Source of the DNA: Entomomonas moraniae
Lineage (GTDB): Bacteria; Pseudomonadota; Gammaproteobacteria; Pseudomonadales; Pseudomonadaceae
Length of the DNA: 64,000 nucleotides
Direction of reading: 5' to 3'
NCBI RefSeq assembly: GCF_003991975.1
Contig: NZ_CP029822.1
Coordinates: forward strand, 1,550,001 to 1,614,000
Position numbers and translations under genes: made by a program. Positions 53,511 to 61,082 of the stretch are shown one piece after another. The notes below the pieces were generated by a model. The model ran no database searches. It saw only the letters and a list, made by a program, of their open reading frames with translations, and was not told the DNA's origin. How positions within the stretch are numbered: position 1 is the stretch's first letter; every line of letters begins with the position of its first letter.

Positions 53511-53602
53511 TTCACAAACTCTCTATATTTTCGGTGGTTTATCTTTAAGCGTTCACAATGGATAATTTGCTCATCGTTAATTACTCAAGGATTTAATATG
53601 GT

Positions 53603-53809
53603 TTATGCGGCTTCAATCTTTTTTGATGGAACAGGCCTTCTTTCTTCAGCCCTAAGAACGTTGTTCTCTTCATCAATAAATAAAATGATGTTTCTATCTT
53701 TTCTATACATCAAAGAAACGGCACTTTGATTAACACCCAAACCTTCAGCAATTTTCACTTGTGAACCTAGGCCGTTATCTAGGTAATCTTTTAATGGTAT
53801 TTCTTTCAT
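53603..53809 (-). CDS. cro: Cro-like repressor
   Basis: 68 residues from ATG at 53809 (AAGGA upstream). MKEIPLKDYLDNGLGSQVKIAEGLGVNQSAVSLMYRK is a Cro-type helix-turn-helix. First gene of the leftward early operon, diverging from cI across the operator region. It should compete with CI for the TAGCA-type sites. Confidence 0.88.
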   Translation of the reverse strand: MKEIPLKDYLDNGLGSQVKIAEGLGVNQSAVSLMYRKDRNIILFIDEENNVLRAEERRPVPSKKIEAA

Positions 53810-53841
53810 TTTGGATTCCTTATGCCCCAAATAATAAATAG

Positions 53842-53909
53842 TAGCAATGCTAATATATATCAACGAAATAAAAATAGCAATGGTGTTTGCTCAAGTATTA
53901 GTAAAGCTA
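53842..53909. promoter_or_regulatory. cI/cro operators with the early-left promoter
   Basis: TAGCAATGCTA (53842-53852, perfect palindrome), TAGCAATGGTG (53875-53885) and TAGTAAAGCTA (53899-53909). The cro promoter, on the minus strand, reads TTGCTA (53875-53880), 17 bases, TATATT (53852-53857), so both elements lie in operators. Confidence 0.8.
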
Positions 53910-53923
53910 ATATCATTGGTGAC

Positions 53924-54697
53924 ATGAAAAGAAGAGAACTTACAGATGAAGAAAAAGCTGAAAGCTTGCGTCTAAAATCTATCTATGAAGCTAGAAAAGA
54001 TGAAGCTAAGGCATCAGGAAGAAAATTAAATCAGACAGATATTTCTGAGCAATGCGGCTGGTCAAATCAAAGCGCTTTTAGCCAGTTTGCAAATGGGCGC
54101 ATACCTTTAAATCTTGAAGCACTATTGAAACTTTCTAGCGCATTAAATTTCGATGTCTCAGAAGTAAGCCCTCGCCTTGCAAAATTAATCAACAAACCAT
54201 TGCTAAACAAAAAGCAAGATCATATCGAAGTAATTGGAGATATTAGTCCTTGGGATGACAACACCCCTTTAGATGATGACGAAGTTGAAATACCGCTAAT
54301 TAAAGATATTCAATTAAGCGCAGGATGCGGACGTATAGCTTCGTCAGAACATAACACAGGTAGAAAGCTAAGGTTTGATAAAAAGACTCTCATCAAGCAA
54401 GGTGTAAGCTTCAATTATGCGCTTTGTGTCCCTGTATCGGGTAATAGCATGGAGCCACTAATACAAGACGGTTCTGTAGTCGGAATAGACACAGCTAACA
54501 CTAATATAGTAGACGGAAAAATATACGCTGTTGTTATTGAGAACGAACTAGCAAGAGTTAAGCAATTGTATAGACTACCCAATAACAGGGTTAGATTACG
54601 CTCATTTAATCGTGACGAGTACGAAGATGAAGAATATAGCCTTGACGATATTAGAGTGGTAGGTAAAGTATTTTGGTCATCAGTGCTATGGGATTAG
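53924..54697 (+). CDS. CI-type repressor (XRE + S24 peptidase)
   Basis: 257 residues from ATG at 53924; an ATG at 53822 would run through the operators. The N-terminal HTH is TDISEQCGWSNQSAFSQFANG. The C-terminal S24 part has the Ala-Gly cleavage site (LSAGCGRI), the serine in VSGNSMEPL and the lysine in LARVKQLYR, so it should self-cleave with RecA. The promoter for this gene lies so close that its message may have almost no leader. Confidence 0.92.
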   Translation: MKRRELTDEEKAESLRLKSIYEARKDEAKASGRKLNQTDISEQCGWSNQSAFSQFANGRIPLNLEALLKLSSALNFDVSEVSPRLAKLINKPLLNKKQDHIEVIGDISPWDDNTPLDDDEVEIPLIKDIQLSAGCGRIASSEHNTGRKLRFDKKTLIKQGVSFNYALCVPVSGNSMEPLIQDGSVVGIDTANTNIVDGKIYAVVIENELARVKQLYRLPNNRVRLRSFNRDEYEDEEYSLDDIRVVGKVFWSSVLWD

Positions 54698-54812
54698 CAC
54701 AGGGTTTTGATGATAGATGGAGATTGTAATTACAACTTTTTGCTATGGCGTAAATATTTTTATTCTATATAATAAATAATAGATTTTTTTATAGATATTC
54801 AAACAGGTTCTT

Positions 54813-55955
54813 ATGGGGCAGGCTCTTATAAACCCAAAAATGCTTACATGGTCTCGCAATAGAGAAGGCTTAAGCGTGGAACAAATGTCTATTAAATTTA
54901 AAAAAAGCCAAGAAATGATTTTAGAGTGGGAACAAGGAGTATCTAAATTAACTTTTAATCAGGCTATGGAGTGGGCTAGGTATACACACACACCGTTCGG
55001 ATATTTATACTTAAAAAATCCTCCTGTTGAAACCATCAATATCCCTGACAGAAGAACTATTGATGGTGCTAAAAAGAACATCAGTCCTGAACTGCGAGAT
55101 ACAATTAATGATGTACTCATTAAACAAGAATGGTATAAAGATTATTTGATAAAAAATGATCTTATAACTGAGAGCGTAGTAGGTAATTTTACACTTCAAG
55201 ATAATTACAATAAAGTTGTTAGCGACATAAGAAAAAAATTAGCTATAGAGATACCTCCAACTAAGGGAAAGTGGGATGATCTATTTAGAGATATTATAAA
55301 AAAAATTGAGTCTTTAGGTGTTCTTGTAATGCGGAATGGGATAGTAAAAAATAACACCTCTAGACCTTTGAGTGTTGAGGATTTTAGAGGCTTTGCTATC
55401 TATGATGAAATTGCCCCTGTAATCTTTATCAATACCAATGATGCTAAATCAGCACAGCTATTTACTCTTATTCATGAATTAGCTCATTTATGGATAGGCA
55501 GCTCCGCCATATCTAACTTAACAAACATAAACGATAATGATAATGAAGAAACTTTCTGTAATGCCGTTGCAGCAGAATATCTTGTTCCTTCAGATTTATT
55601 CAAAAACAAATGGGAAAGTTTAAGCCCCGATAATATCGAAGAATGTGCGCTAGAATTATCTAAGTATTTCAGAGTTAGTAAGTGGGTGATTGCCAGAAGA
55701 GCATTAACCTTATCTTTAATTTCTAAGCAAGAATACCAAGAGTATATAAATATTATTAATGATAAAGTTAAATCTTCAACAAATGGAAGCGGCAACTATA
55801 ACAAAATGCAAAAAGCACGTGTAAGTAATACGCTAGCAAGAGCGGTTACTTCTGAAGCATTAAATTCTCGGATTTTATTGAGTGATGCCTATGATCTTAT
55901 AGGAATAAAGCCTAGCAACTTAGCTTCTTTTGCCGAAAAGGAGTTAAATAATTAA
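54813..55955 (+). CDS. XRE-ImmA/IrrE metallopeptidase-like protein (antitoxin position)
   Basis: 380 residues: a helix-turn-helix at about 5-60 (LTWSRNREGLSVEQMSIKFKKS) and a zinc-peptidase domain with HELAH (near 222) and EETFCNAVAAEYLVPSDLF. This COG2856-type protein is commonly encoded just before a DUF4411 PIN gene, as here, and is viewed as antitoxin/regulator. A palindrome TTGTAATTACAA lies at 54724-54735 upstream. It overlaps the next gene by one base. Confidence 0.85.
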   Translation: MGQALINPKMLTWSRNREGLSVEQMSIKFKKSQEMILEWEQGVSKLTFNQAMEWARYTHTPFGYLYLKNPPVETINIPDRRTIDGAKKNISPELRDTINDVLIKQEWYKDYLIKNDLITESVVGNFTLQDNYNKVVSDIRKKLAIEIPPTKGKWDDLFRDIIKKIESLGVLVMRNGIVKNNTSRPLSVEDFRGFAIYDEIAPVIFINTNDAKSAQLFTLIHELAHLWIGSSAISNLTNINDNDNEETFCNAVAAEYLVPSDLFKNKWESLSPDNIEECALELSKYFRVSKWVIARRALTLSLISKQEYQEYINIINDKVKSSTNGSGNYNKMQKARVSNTLARAVTSEALNSRILLSDAYDLIGIKPSNLASFAEKELNN

Positions 55956-56464
55956 TGTATTTAATTGACTCAAATATATTTATAGATGCACAGAATAACT
56001 ACTACAGGAGGCAGTTCTGCCCTGCCTTTTGGGATTTTATTGATGCTCAGTTTGAAAAAGGACATTTTCGAAGTATTATAAGTGTATATATTGAACTTCA
56101 AAAACAAGATGATAATGTCGCAGAATGGATCAAAAATAGAAAGTCATATTTTCTACCTATAGATGATGAAACAACACAAATTAACTTTGCTGCTATAAAC
56201 TCATACGTAGAAGACTATTATTTACCAATAAACCCAGACAGGGCGCGAAAGCAAATAAATAAATTTGCGGATGGTGCTGATCCATTTTTAATCGCTAAAG
56301 CCTTGACTCTTGGCGCAAAGATCATTACACATGAAAAATATATTAAAGACCCCAAGTGTTTTACCCCAAAAATACCAACTATATGTAAGGAATTTAATGT
56401 CGAATGCGTGAACCTTTTTGATTTTCTTAACAATTCAGAAAACCTGTTCATTCTCAACAAATAG
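55955..56464 (+). CDS. DUF4411 PIN-domain protein (toxin candidate)
   Basis: 169 residues. PIN-type acidic residues: MYLIDSNIFIDAQN at the start, SVYIELQKQDD, KFADGADPFLIAKAL near 110. DUF4411 proteins are PIN-fold RNase-like; paired with the upstream XRE-ImmA protein they form a candidate type II toxin-antitoxin unit. Located between cI and the rightward early promoter, so it is expected to be expressed in the lysogen. Confidence 0.85.
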   Translation: MYLIDSNIFIDAQNNYYRRQFCPAFWDFIDAQFEKGHFRSIISVYIELQKQDDNVAEWIKNRKSYFLPIDDETTQINFAAINSYVEDYYLPINPDRARKQINKFADGADPFLIAKALTLGAKIITHEKYIKDPKCFTPKIPTICKEFNVECVNLFDFLNNSENLFILNK

Positions 56465-56469
56465 TGCTT

Positions 56470-56491
56470 AAGCCCTCCCAAGGGCTTTTTT
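56470..56491 (+). terminator. Terminator after the PIN gene
   Basis: AAGCCCT-CCCA-AGGGCTT followed by TTTT. Confidence 0.85.
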
Positions 56492-56573
56492 ATTGCCTGC
56501 CATATTTACCCCTCCTTACCTAAAATATTTAAAAATAAATTCCTTTTTAGATCAGACAGATACAATAAGATAT

Positions 56574-56634
56574 TAGCAATATTAATAATAATATTAGCAT
56601 TGCTATTTACATATAATAATAGCAGTGCTAATAT
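56574..56634 (+). promoter_or_regulatory. Second CI/Cro operator cluster with early-right promoter
   Basis: TAGCAATATTA (56574-56584), TAGCATTGCTA (56595-56605) and TAGCAGTGCTA (56620-56630), the last two perfect palindromes like those at cro. The promoter reads TTTACA (56606-56611), 17 bases, TAATAT (56629-56634); one operator lies in its spacer. Confidence 0.8.
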
Positions 56635-56667
56635 AACCCCATCAAAACACAAAACAGGGTTATCAAA

Positions 56668-56937
56668 ATGAACTCAGAACTAATCAACCAAAGAAACTTA
56701 GAAGTTGCTCAGTTTGCATTTGATAACGCTCAAGAGAAGTTTGATAAACCTGAACTACCAGATTACTTAATCGAAAGAAAAGTAAAGCCATATGCTCATG
56801 AGCTAGCAACTACTGGTAAATGTGAAGCACTAGGTTTTACAGATGATGAGGAACCAATGGACGAATATGAAGCTTATACATTGGCTTATAACACGGTTCT
56901 TGAAGATCACTTATCTATGAATGATGGGGAGTTATAA
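56668..56937 (+). CDS. Hypothetical early protein
   Basis: 89 residues, acidic and helical (MNSELINQRNLEVAQFAFDNAQEKFDKPELPDYL). First gene of the rightward early operon, in lambda N position, but it lacks an arginine-rich motif. No family recognised. Good AGGG site upstream. Confidence 0.7.
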   Translation: MNSELINQRNLEVAQFAFDNAQEKFDKPELPDYLIERKVKPYAHELATTGKCEALGFTDDEEPMDEYEAYTLAYNTVLEDHLSMNDGEL

Positions 56938-56939
56938 AG

Positions 56940-57203
56940 ATGAAAATCATACCAACATACCAAAAAAGAGCATTAGCAGAGCTTCATATCAGAGTCGAGG
57001 AGTTAAGACCTGAGTACTCCACTACTTGCGAATTTAGAAAATACGAGTTTGAAAGCCGTATTTATGATGAGAACGATATCGTTTTATTAGGATTTCATGT
57101 AGAGCATTTTTCAATAGAACTTGGGGCAGGTGCTACTAATTTGGACGCATACCAAAAGAAGCTAGCCGCATTAGTAGATCAGCTAGCTAGTGAGGCCGCC
57201 TAA
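56940..57203 (+). CDS. Hypothetical early protein
   Basis: 87 residues, mixed alpha/beta, acidic (AELHIRVEELRPEYSTTCEFRKYEFESRIYDEND). Two bases after the previous gene. Function unknown. Confidence 0.68.
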   Translation: MKIIPTYQKRALAELHIRVEELRPEYSTTCEFRKYEFESRIYDENDIVLLGFHVEHFSIELGAGATNLDAYQKKLAALVDQLASEAA

Positions 57204-57272
57204 ATGAGAATCACACTAGACATTCTTTTTATATTAACTGCTGTATCAGCTATAGCTTTAAAGGTGGCTTAG
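57204..57272 (+). CDS. Tiny single-helix membrane peptide
   Basis: 22 residues (MRITLDILFILTAVSAIALK...), almost entirely hydrophobic, ATG touching the preceding stop, GAGG upstream. Real expression is supported by the tight spacing. Confidence 0.5.
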   Translation: MRITLDILFILTAVSAIALKVA

Positions 57273-57356
57273 ATGGGCGAAACAATATTAAACGTAACTT
57301 GCGGTGCTTTATTTAGTGCAATGGTTATCTGGTCAATTGTTAGTTGGGCAATGTAG
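57273..57356 (+). CDS. Tiny single-helix membrane peptide
   Basis: 27 residues (MGETILNVTCGALFSAMVIW...), one hydrophobic helix; AAGGTGG 6 bases before ATG, which touches the stop of the previous peptide. Two adjacent tiny membrane peptides with good ribosome sites are unlikely to be chance. Confidence 0.55.
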   Translation: MGETILNVTCGALFSAMVIWSIVSWAM

Positions 57357-57422
57357 CAATCTTCACCAAGCGCATTATGCAGTGCGTTTGCTAAAGATGG
57401 TTAAACAACAGGAGAAAGAAAA

Positions 57423-57485
57423 ATGAACGAAACAGTTGAAGAAACGCTTAAAGGACTTAACAGAAATAGAAGCCCTTTTGATTAG
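57423..57485 (+). CDS. Tiny hydrophilic peptide
   Basis: 20 residues (MNETVEETLKGLNRNRSPFD) with AGGAGA upstream of the start. Possible leader peptide for the structured RNA that follows. Confidence 0.4.
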   Translation: MNETVEETLKGLNRNRSPFD

Positions 57486-57490
57486 TTAAA

Positions 57491-57654
57491 AGCTATACAA
57501 GGTTAAGCGGCTATCTACCTTTAAATGATAGCTCACAGTGACAAGCAGAAAGCTTTGAGCTTCCCACTGGTTCGGTGCATAAGGCCGATAAGATAGGAAT
57601 GATAGCGGCAAGATGCGCGGTTATCAGTAGCTAAGACGAATGGACAAACTTAGC
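57491..57654 (+). ncRNA. Candidate structured RNA in the early operon
   Basis: Four consecutive helices: AGCTAT/ATAGCT enclosing AAGGT/ACCTT (57491-57533); CAGTG/CACTG enclosing AAGC/GCTT (57536-57569); GATAA/TTATC (57587-57625); GCTAAG/CTTAGC (57630-57654). No frame over this stretch has a ribosome site and coding character. No known RNA family was recognised. It may be a cis-acting antitermination or regulatory RNA, or a small trans-acting RNA. Confidence 0.5.
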
Positions 57655-57664
57655 ATACTTATTA

Positions 57665-57871
57665 TCAGCAACCGTATGGAGAATACGCACACTTTAATGA
57701 ATCAAAAAGTTGGAGTGTAAAAAGATAAGCAAAAAAAGCTAACACAACAAAAATAATCAATAAAACAATAAAAGATTTATATTTTTTATTCTTTAATAAT
57801 TTAATAAAGAATATTAAAAAGACAATTGTAGTTATTGCAAAAAAGGCAAAAACAATCGCTATACCCAACAT
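57665..57871 (-). CDS. Small membrane protein opposite to the early operon
   Basis: 68 residues from ATG at 57871, chosen because AAGGTGG stands 6 bases upstream (an ATG at 57916 and TTG at 57940 are longer). Two long hydrophobic helices (about 2-26 and 33-55) separated by KLLKNKKYKS. Its antisense position in an early operon and an extended -10 (TGTAAAAT) upstream suggest expression from the lysogen, such as an exclusion protein. Function unknown. Confidence 0.6.
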   Translation of the reverse strand: MLGIAIVFAFFAITTIVFLIFFIKLLKNKKYKSFIVLLIIFVVLAFFAYLFTLQLFDSLKCAYSPYGC

Positions 57872-58024
57872 ACTTAACCACCTTTGAAGTTTAGGGGCGA
57901 TTTTACATTTAAACATTAAGTTAAGAAAGTTAATTAACAAAACAATCCTATACAGGGTGGTTTTATTAGTTAATTGAATAGTATGAGTTCAGAAACCATT
58001 CATTCACAAATGATAAAACAATTC

Positions 58025-58052
58025 TTGTGCAAATATATCACCTATATATAAT
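58025..58052 (+). promoter_or_regulatory. Promoter of the RelA/SpoT-like gene
   Basis: TTGTGC, 16 bases, TATAAT (58047-58052). The ATG lies only 15 bases after the -10 element, so this transcript would be almost leaderless; the GAGGAG ribosome site would serve transcripts from further upstream. Confidence 0.5.
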
Positions 58053-58066
58053 GAGGAGAAACATGA

Positions 58067-59173
58067 ATGTATGAGGAATGGCTTATGGATAACCTACCGA
58101 GCAAATCTTCTGTAAAAAAAGCAGGTGAGAGATTATGCTATTTTCTAGAAAATGATCTAACCGACGATAGATTAATAGATTATGACGCAGATAAAGACAT
58201 AGATATTATTTCAATGTGGAGAACATTGCATGAAATACCAATGAAAATACTAAGAGGTTCTCTAAGAAGCAAACTAACAAGAAATACACTATATAAAAAA
58301 AGCACCCTTTCTAGAAGATTAAAGAGGATGCCATCAATAATAAATAAATTAATCAGATTCAAAGGAATGTCCGCATCCAGAATGCAGGATATTGCAGGCA
58401 TAAGAATAATTTTAGAAAATATCACTCAAGTTAACAGTTTTAGAAATGAATGCATAAAAAGCTATTTTGTAAAAAAAAATCTCTCTTTTGTCTTAGTCGA
58501 TGAAGATGATTATATCCTTACACCTAAAGATGACGGCTATAGATCAGTACATCAAATATATGAATATACAGGAAAGAAACATCCTGAACTTAAAGGTTTT
58601 AAAGTAGAACTGCAAATCAGAACTAATTTACAGCATGCTTGGTCAACAGCCGTAGAGACATTTGATTTACTACACAAATCAAAAATAAAAGCTGGAAAAG
58701 GAGACCAAAGCCACAGAGCTTTCTTTAAGTTATGTAGTGCAGCATTCTCAATTAAAGAAAACAAACAAATAACCTCTGATCTAGCAAACTTATCTGAGGT
58801 TGAAATACACAATAAAATAAAAAGCTTAAATACTAAGCTAAAAATTCTGGATAAATTAGCAGGCGTATCTGTTGCAACAAAACATATAACATCAAATATA
58901 AAAGTAAAAGATGAGTTTCGTGATGCAAAATATTTTTTGCTCGTTTTAAATCTAAAGACTCGACTTTTAAATGTTTCTCCATTCAAATCTTTAAAAACTG
59001 CTACTGAACATTATTCAAAAAAGGAGGCAGAAGCTAATAGAGCAGATAGTTTACTTGAAGTAGTTTTAATTTCACTTGATGACATTAAAAAAATTAAAAA
59101 AGCTTATCCTAATTACTTTTTAGACAGCTCAGCTTTTATCAAGGAAATAACAAAAATCATTGATAATATCTAA
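58067..59173 (+). CDS. RelA/SpoT-domain alarmone synthetase (toxSAS/CapRel-like candidate)
   Basis: 368 residues. The synthetase domain is complete: SRRLKRMPSIINKLIRF, the DIAGIRIIL motif, the G-loop YILTPKDDGYRSVH and the catalytic glutamate in VELQIRTNLQHAWSTAVE. No HD hydrolase, TGS or ACT domain. The remaining 150 C-terminal residues are helical and unassigned. Prophage-borne single-domain synthetases include toxic ones that attack tRNA or make (p)ppApp, and fused toxin-antitoxin forms of similar length. No antitoxin is adjacent on the same strand, so a fused regulatory C-terminus is possible. The true product is unknown. Confidence 0.85.
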   Translation: MYEEWLMDNLPSKSSVKKAGERLCYFLENDLTDDRLIDYDADKDIDIISMWRTLHEIPMKILRGSLRSKLTRNTLYKKSTLSRRLKRMPSIINKLIRFKGMSASRMQDIAGIRIILENITQVNSFRNECIKSYFVKKNLSFVLVDEDDYILTPKDDGYRSVHQIYEYTGKKHPELKGFKVELQIRTNLQHAWSTAVETFDLLHKSKIKAGKGDQSHRAFFKLCSAAFSIKENKQITSDLANLSEVEIHNKIKSLNTKLKILDKLAGVSVATKHITSNIKVKDEFRDAKYFLLVLNLKTRLLNVSPFKSLKTATEHYSKKEAEANRADSLLEVVLISLDDIKKIKKAYPNYFLDSSAFIKEITKIIDNI

Positions 59174-59211
59174 GTTCTTATTAAGAAATTTAGCCATGCC
59201 AAGGACGGCAA

Positions 59212-59343
59212 TTAAAACTTATACATCAAATAAGCAGCAGAAAGAACCATAATATAAATTGATACTTTGCGTAAAGAACCTTTGCAAAAGCAGAAAAATC
59301 CTAACGACACAACAAATAGACATACAGCAAATAACATATCCAT
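59212..59343 (-). CDS. Possible small two-helix membrane protein
   Basis: 43 residues (MDMLFAVCLFVVSLGFFCFCKG...), two hydrophobic helices, on the strand opposite to the synthetase and ending just after it. Weak ribosome site. A possible partner gene of the synthetase, but expression is uncertain. Confidence 0.35.
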   Translation of the reverse strand: MDMLFAVCLFVVSLGFFCFCKGSLRKVSIYIMVLSAAYLMYKF

Positions 59344-59377
59344 ATAAAACACTCATTTAACTTTCACCCAATTCTAC

Positions 59378-59453
59378 CTATAAGAAAGCAATTTAGCCAG
59401 ATCAACCTGTATCTTCTGACCTTAGACACGCTGGTTAGATTGCTTTCTTATGG
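59378..59453 (+). ncRNA. Long hairpin RNA element
   Basis: Arms 59378-59400 (contains AAGAAAGCAATTTAGCCAG) and 59431-59453 (contains CTGGTTAGATTGCTTTCTT) pair over about 21 bases; the only two differences are G-U pairs in RNA. The loop is 30 bases. It ends about 20 bases before the next gene and after the alarmone synthetase. Could be a small RNA, a processing site or a translational control element. Not a terminator: no T tract. Confidence 0.5.
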
Positions 59454-59473
59454 GGTAATTAAAGAGGTCAATA

Positions 59474-59674
59474 ATGGTTAAACGCAATTGCAAAACTTGT
59501 GGATGCGAATTTGAAGCAAGACAGGCAGACATCAATAGAGGCTGGGCTAGATATTGTTCAAAGTCATGTAAAGCATTAGGTCCTAAAAACATTAGGCATT
59601 ACAAAGCAATAACTAATGCTATTCGTTTTGGCAATCATTCAGGCTTCGCTAATAACGGAAAAGGCGATTTATGA
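59474..59674 (+). CDS. Small zinc-finger phage protein
   Basis: 66 residues with NCKTCGCEFEARQADINRGWARYCSKSCKA, a treble-clef-like finger as in phage HNH-associated proteins. GAGG upstream of ATG; overlaps the next gene by four bases. Confidence 0.72.
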   Translation: MVKRNCKTCGCEFEARQADINRGWARYCSKSCKALGPKNIRHYKAITNAIRFGNHSGFANNGKGDL

Positions 59675-59985
59675 ACAATGATGACGATAGTTACACAATG
59701 GGCGACATATTTAGAGATTGGTCAGAAATAAAGAAGAAAAAGAGGCAATCAAATTTAGCCTATTCTACCAATCTACTTATTGAGCAAGGTATAGCGTTCG
59801 AAAGTAAAAACGGTGGAGTTCACTTAATCGTAAAAGCAGACGATACCTTAATAGATTTTTGGCCTAGTACGGGATTCTTTACGAATCGTAAAGCTAAACG
59901 TTCAGGTCGTGGAGTTAGAAATTTAATCAAGTTAGTTAGAGGTAAAAAGAATGTCTCAGAACAGCCAAGCAAAAACACATTTTAG
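59671..59985 (+). CDS. Hypothetical early protein
   Basis: 104 residues: helical acidic start, then a compact segment GIAFESKNGGVHLIVKADDTLIDFWPSTGFF. A common small phage protein near recombination genes; function not known to me. It overlaps the following gene by 35 bases. Confidence 0.72.
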   Translation: MNNDDDSYTMGDIFRDWSEIKKKKRQSNLAYSTNLLIEQGIAFESKNGGVHLIVKADDTLIDFWPSTGFFTNRKAKRSGRGVRNLIKLVRGKKNVSEQPSKNTF

Positions 59986-60490
59986 AAAAGCGTTTAACTC
60001 GCCTTACCTTAGTAGTGCAGATATTGAAGAACCAATAGAGGTTACTGTATCAAGAGCCGTATTAGAGGGTGATAAAACAAAGCGAAGTAAGGACTTATTT
60101 AACACGCTCTACTTTATTGAAAAAGAAATAAGACAAGGCGAACAGCTAAAACCTATGATTTTAAATGCCACCAACAGCAAGATGATGAAAACACTTACTG
60201 GATCAGGATATTTAGAAGATTGGAGCAATACCAAAGTCAGGATTTATGTTGATCCTAACGTTAAAAATAGAGGTGAAATAGTGGAAGGATTGCGCTTAAT
60301 GAAGCCATTCGCATCGAATAAACCAGCTATTACGCCACAAAATGAAAGGATGTGGACAAGAGCAAAAGAGGCTTATGTGCGGGATGGTAATTTAGATAAG
60401 GTTTTAGAAAGAGCTACCCTATCACAAGAGCATATCAACCAGCTAATAAATGAGTGCAATAATGATATGGCACAACATCCAACAGAATAG
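59951..60490 (+). CDS. Phage protein next to exonuclease (recombination module)
   Basis: 179 residues: KAFNSPYLSSADIEEPIEVTVSRA, LKPMILNATNSKMMKTLTGSGYLEDW, VRIYVDPNVK. It is a conserved phage protein regularly placed before YqaJ exonuclease; probably takes part in recombination, but I know no biochemical role. It overlaps the exonuclease gene. Confidence 0.75.
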   Translation: MSQNSQAKTHFRKAFNSPYLSSADIEEPIEVTVSRAVLEGDKTKRSKDLFNTLYFIEKEIRQGEQLKPMILNATNSKMMKTLTGSGYLEDWSNTKVRIYVDPNVKNRGEIVEGLRLMKPFASNKPAITPQNERMWTRAKEAYVRDGNLDKVLERATLSQEHINQLINECNNDMAQHPTE

Positions 60491-61082
60491 CGAAGAATGG
60501 GAGCAGTTAAGGCTTGGCAAGGTAACTGCTTCTAACTTTGGAACTATCATGGCTAATGACGGCGGCGCGTTGGGTGAGCCGGCTAAACGTTACGCTTTAC
60601 AGTTGGCCCTAGAGATTATCAATAATCAAAAGGCAGAGTATAGCTTCACAAATCAGCATATGGAGCGAGGTCACGAACAAGAGCCAATCGCTAGGATGTT
60701 ATACGAAAATGAGTATTTTGTTGATGTGACTAACGGTGGCTTTTTTGATTGTGGCGATTATGGCGATTCACCAGATGGACTTGTTGATGATGACGGTGTT
60801 ATCGAGATTAAGTCAGTTATCGCCTCTACTCACTACGCAACACTAAAACGTAACTCATTCGACCCTAGTTATAAATGGCAGCTCATAGGCCATTTAGATT
60901 GTACAGGGCGCAAATGGGTTGACTTTATAAGTTACTGCTCAGACTTTCCAGAACATAAGCAATTAATTGTTTACAGGCTGAATAGATCGGACTGCGAACA
61001 GGATATAGAAAGATTAATCAATAGGCGTAGTCAGTTTATTGAGTTGGTTAAAAATACAGTTAAAGAGGTTGGAAATGGCTAG
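60462..61082 (+). CDS. YqaJ-type exonuclease (lambda Exo-like)
   Basis: 206 residues from ATG at 60462 (ATG at 60450 also possible). Motifs: [57 protein letters not shown] with the D, E-x-K residues of the nuclease, and [13 protein letters not shown]. Makes 3' overhangs for single-strand annealing during phage recombination. Overlaps ssb by 8 bases. Confidence 0.9.
   Translation: MIWHNIQQNSEEWEQLRLGKVTASNFGTIMANDGGALGEPAKRYALQLALEIINNQKAEYSFTNQHMERGHEQEPIARMLYENEYFVDVTNGGFFDCGDYGDSPDGLVDDDGVIEIKSVIASTHYATLKRNSFDPSYKWQLIGHLDCTGRKWVDFISYCSDFPEHKQLIVYRLNRSDCEQDIERLINRRSQFIELVKNTVKEVGNG

Noticed and set aside
53822-53923. Longer N-terminus of the CI repressor
   Set aside because: It would translate across the operators and the cro promoter, and the extra residues are low-complexity.
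57486-57660. tRNA in the early operon
   Set aside because: A TTC-loop-like GGTTCGGTGC is present, but acceptor and anticodon stems cannot be formed.
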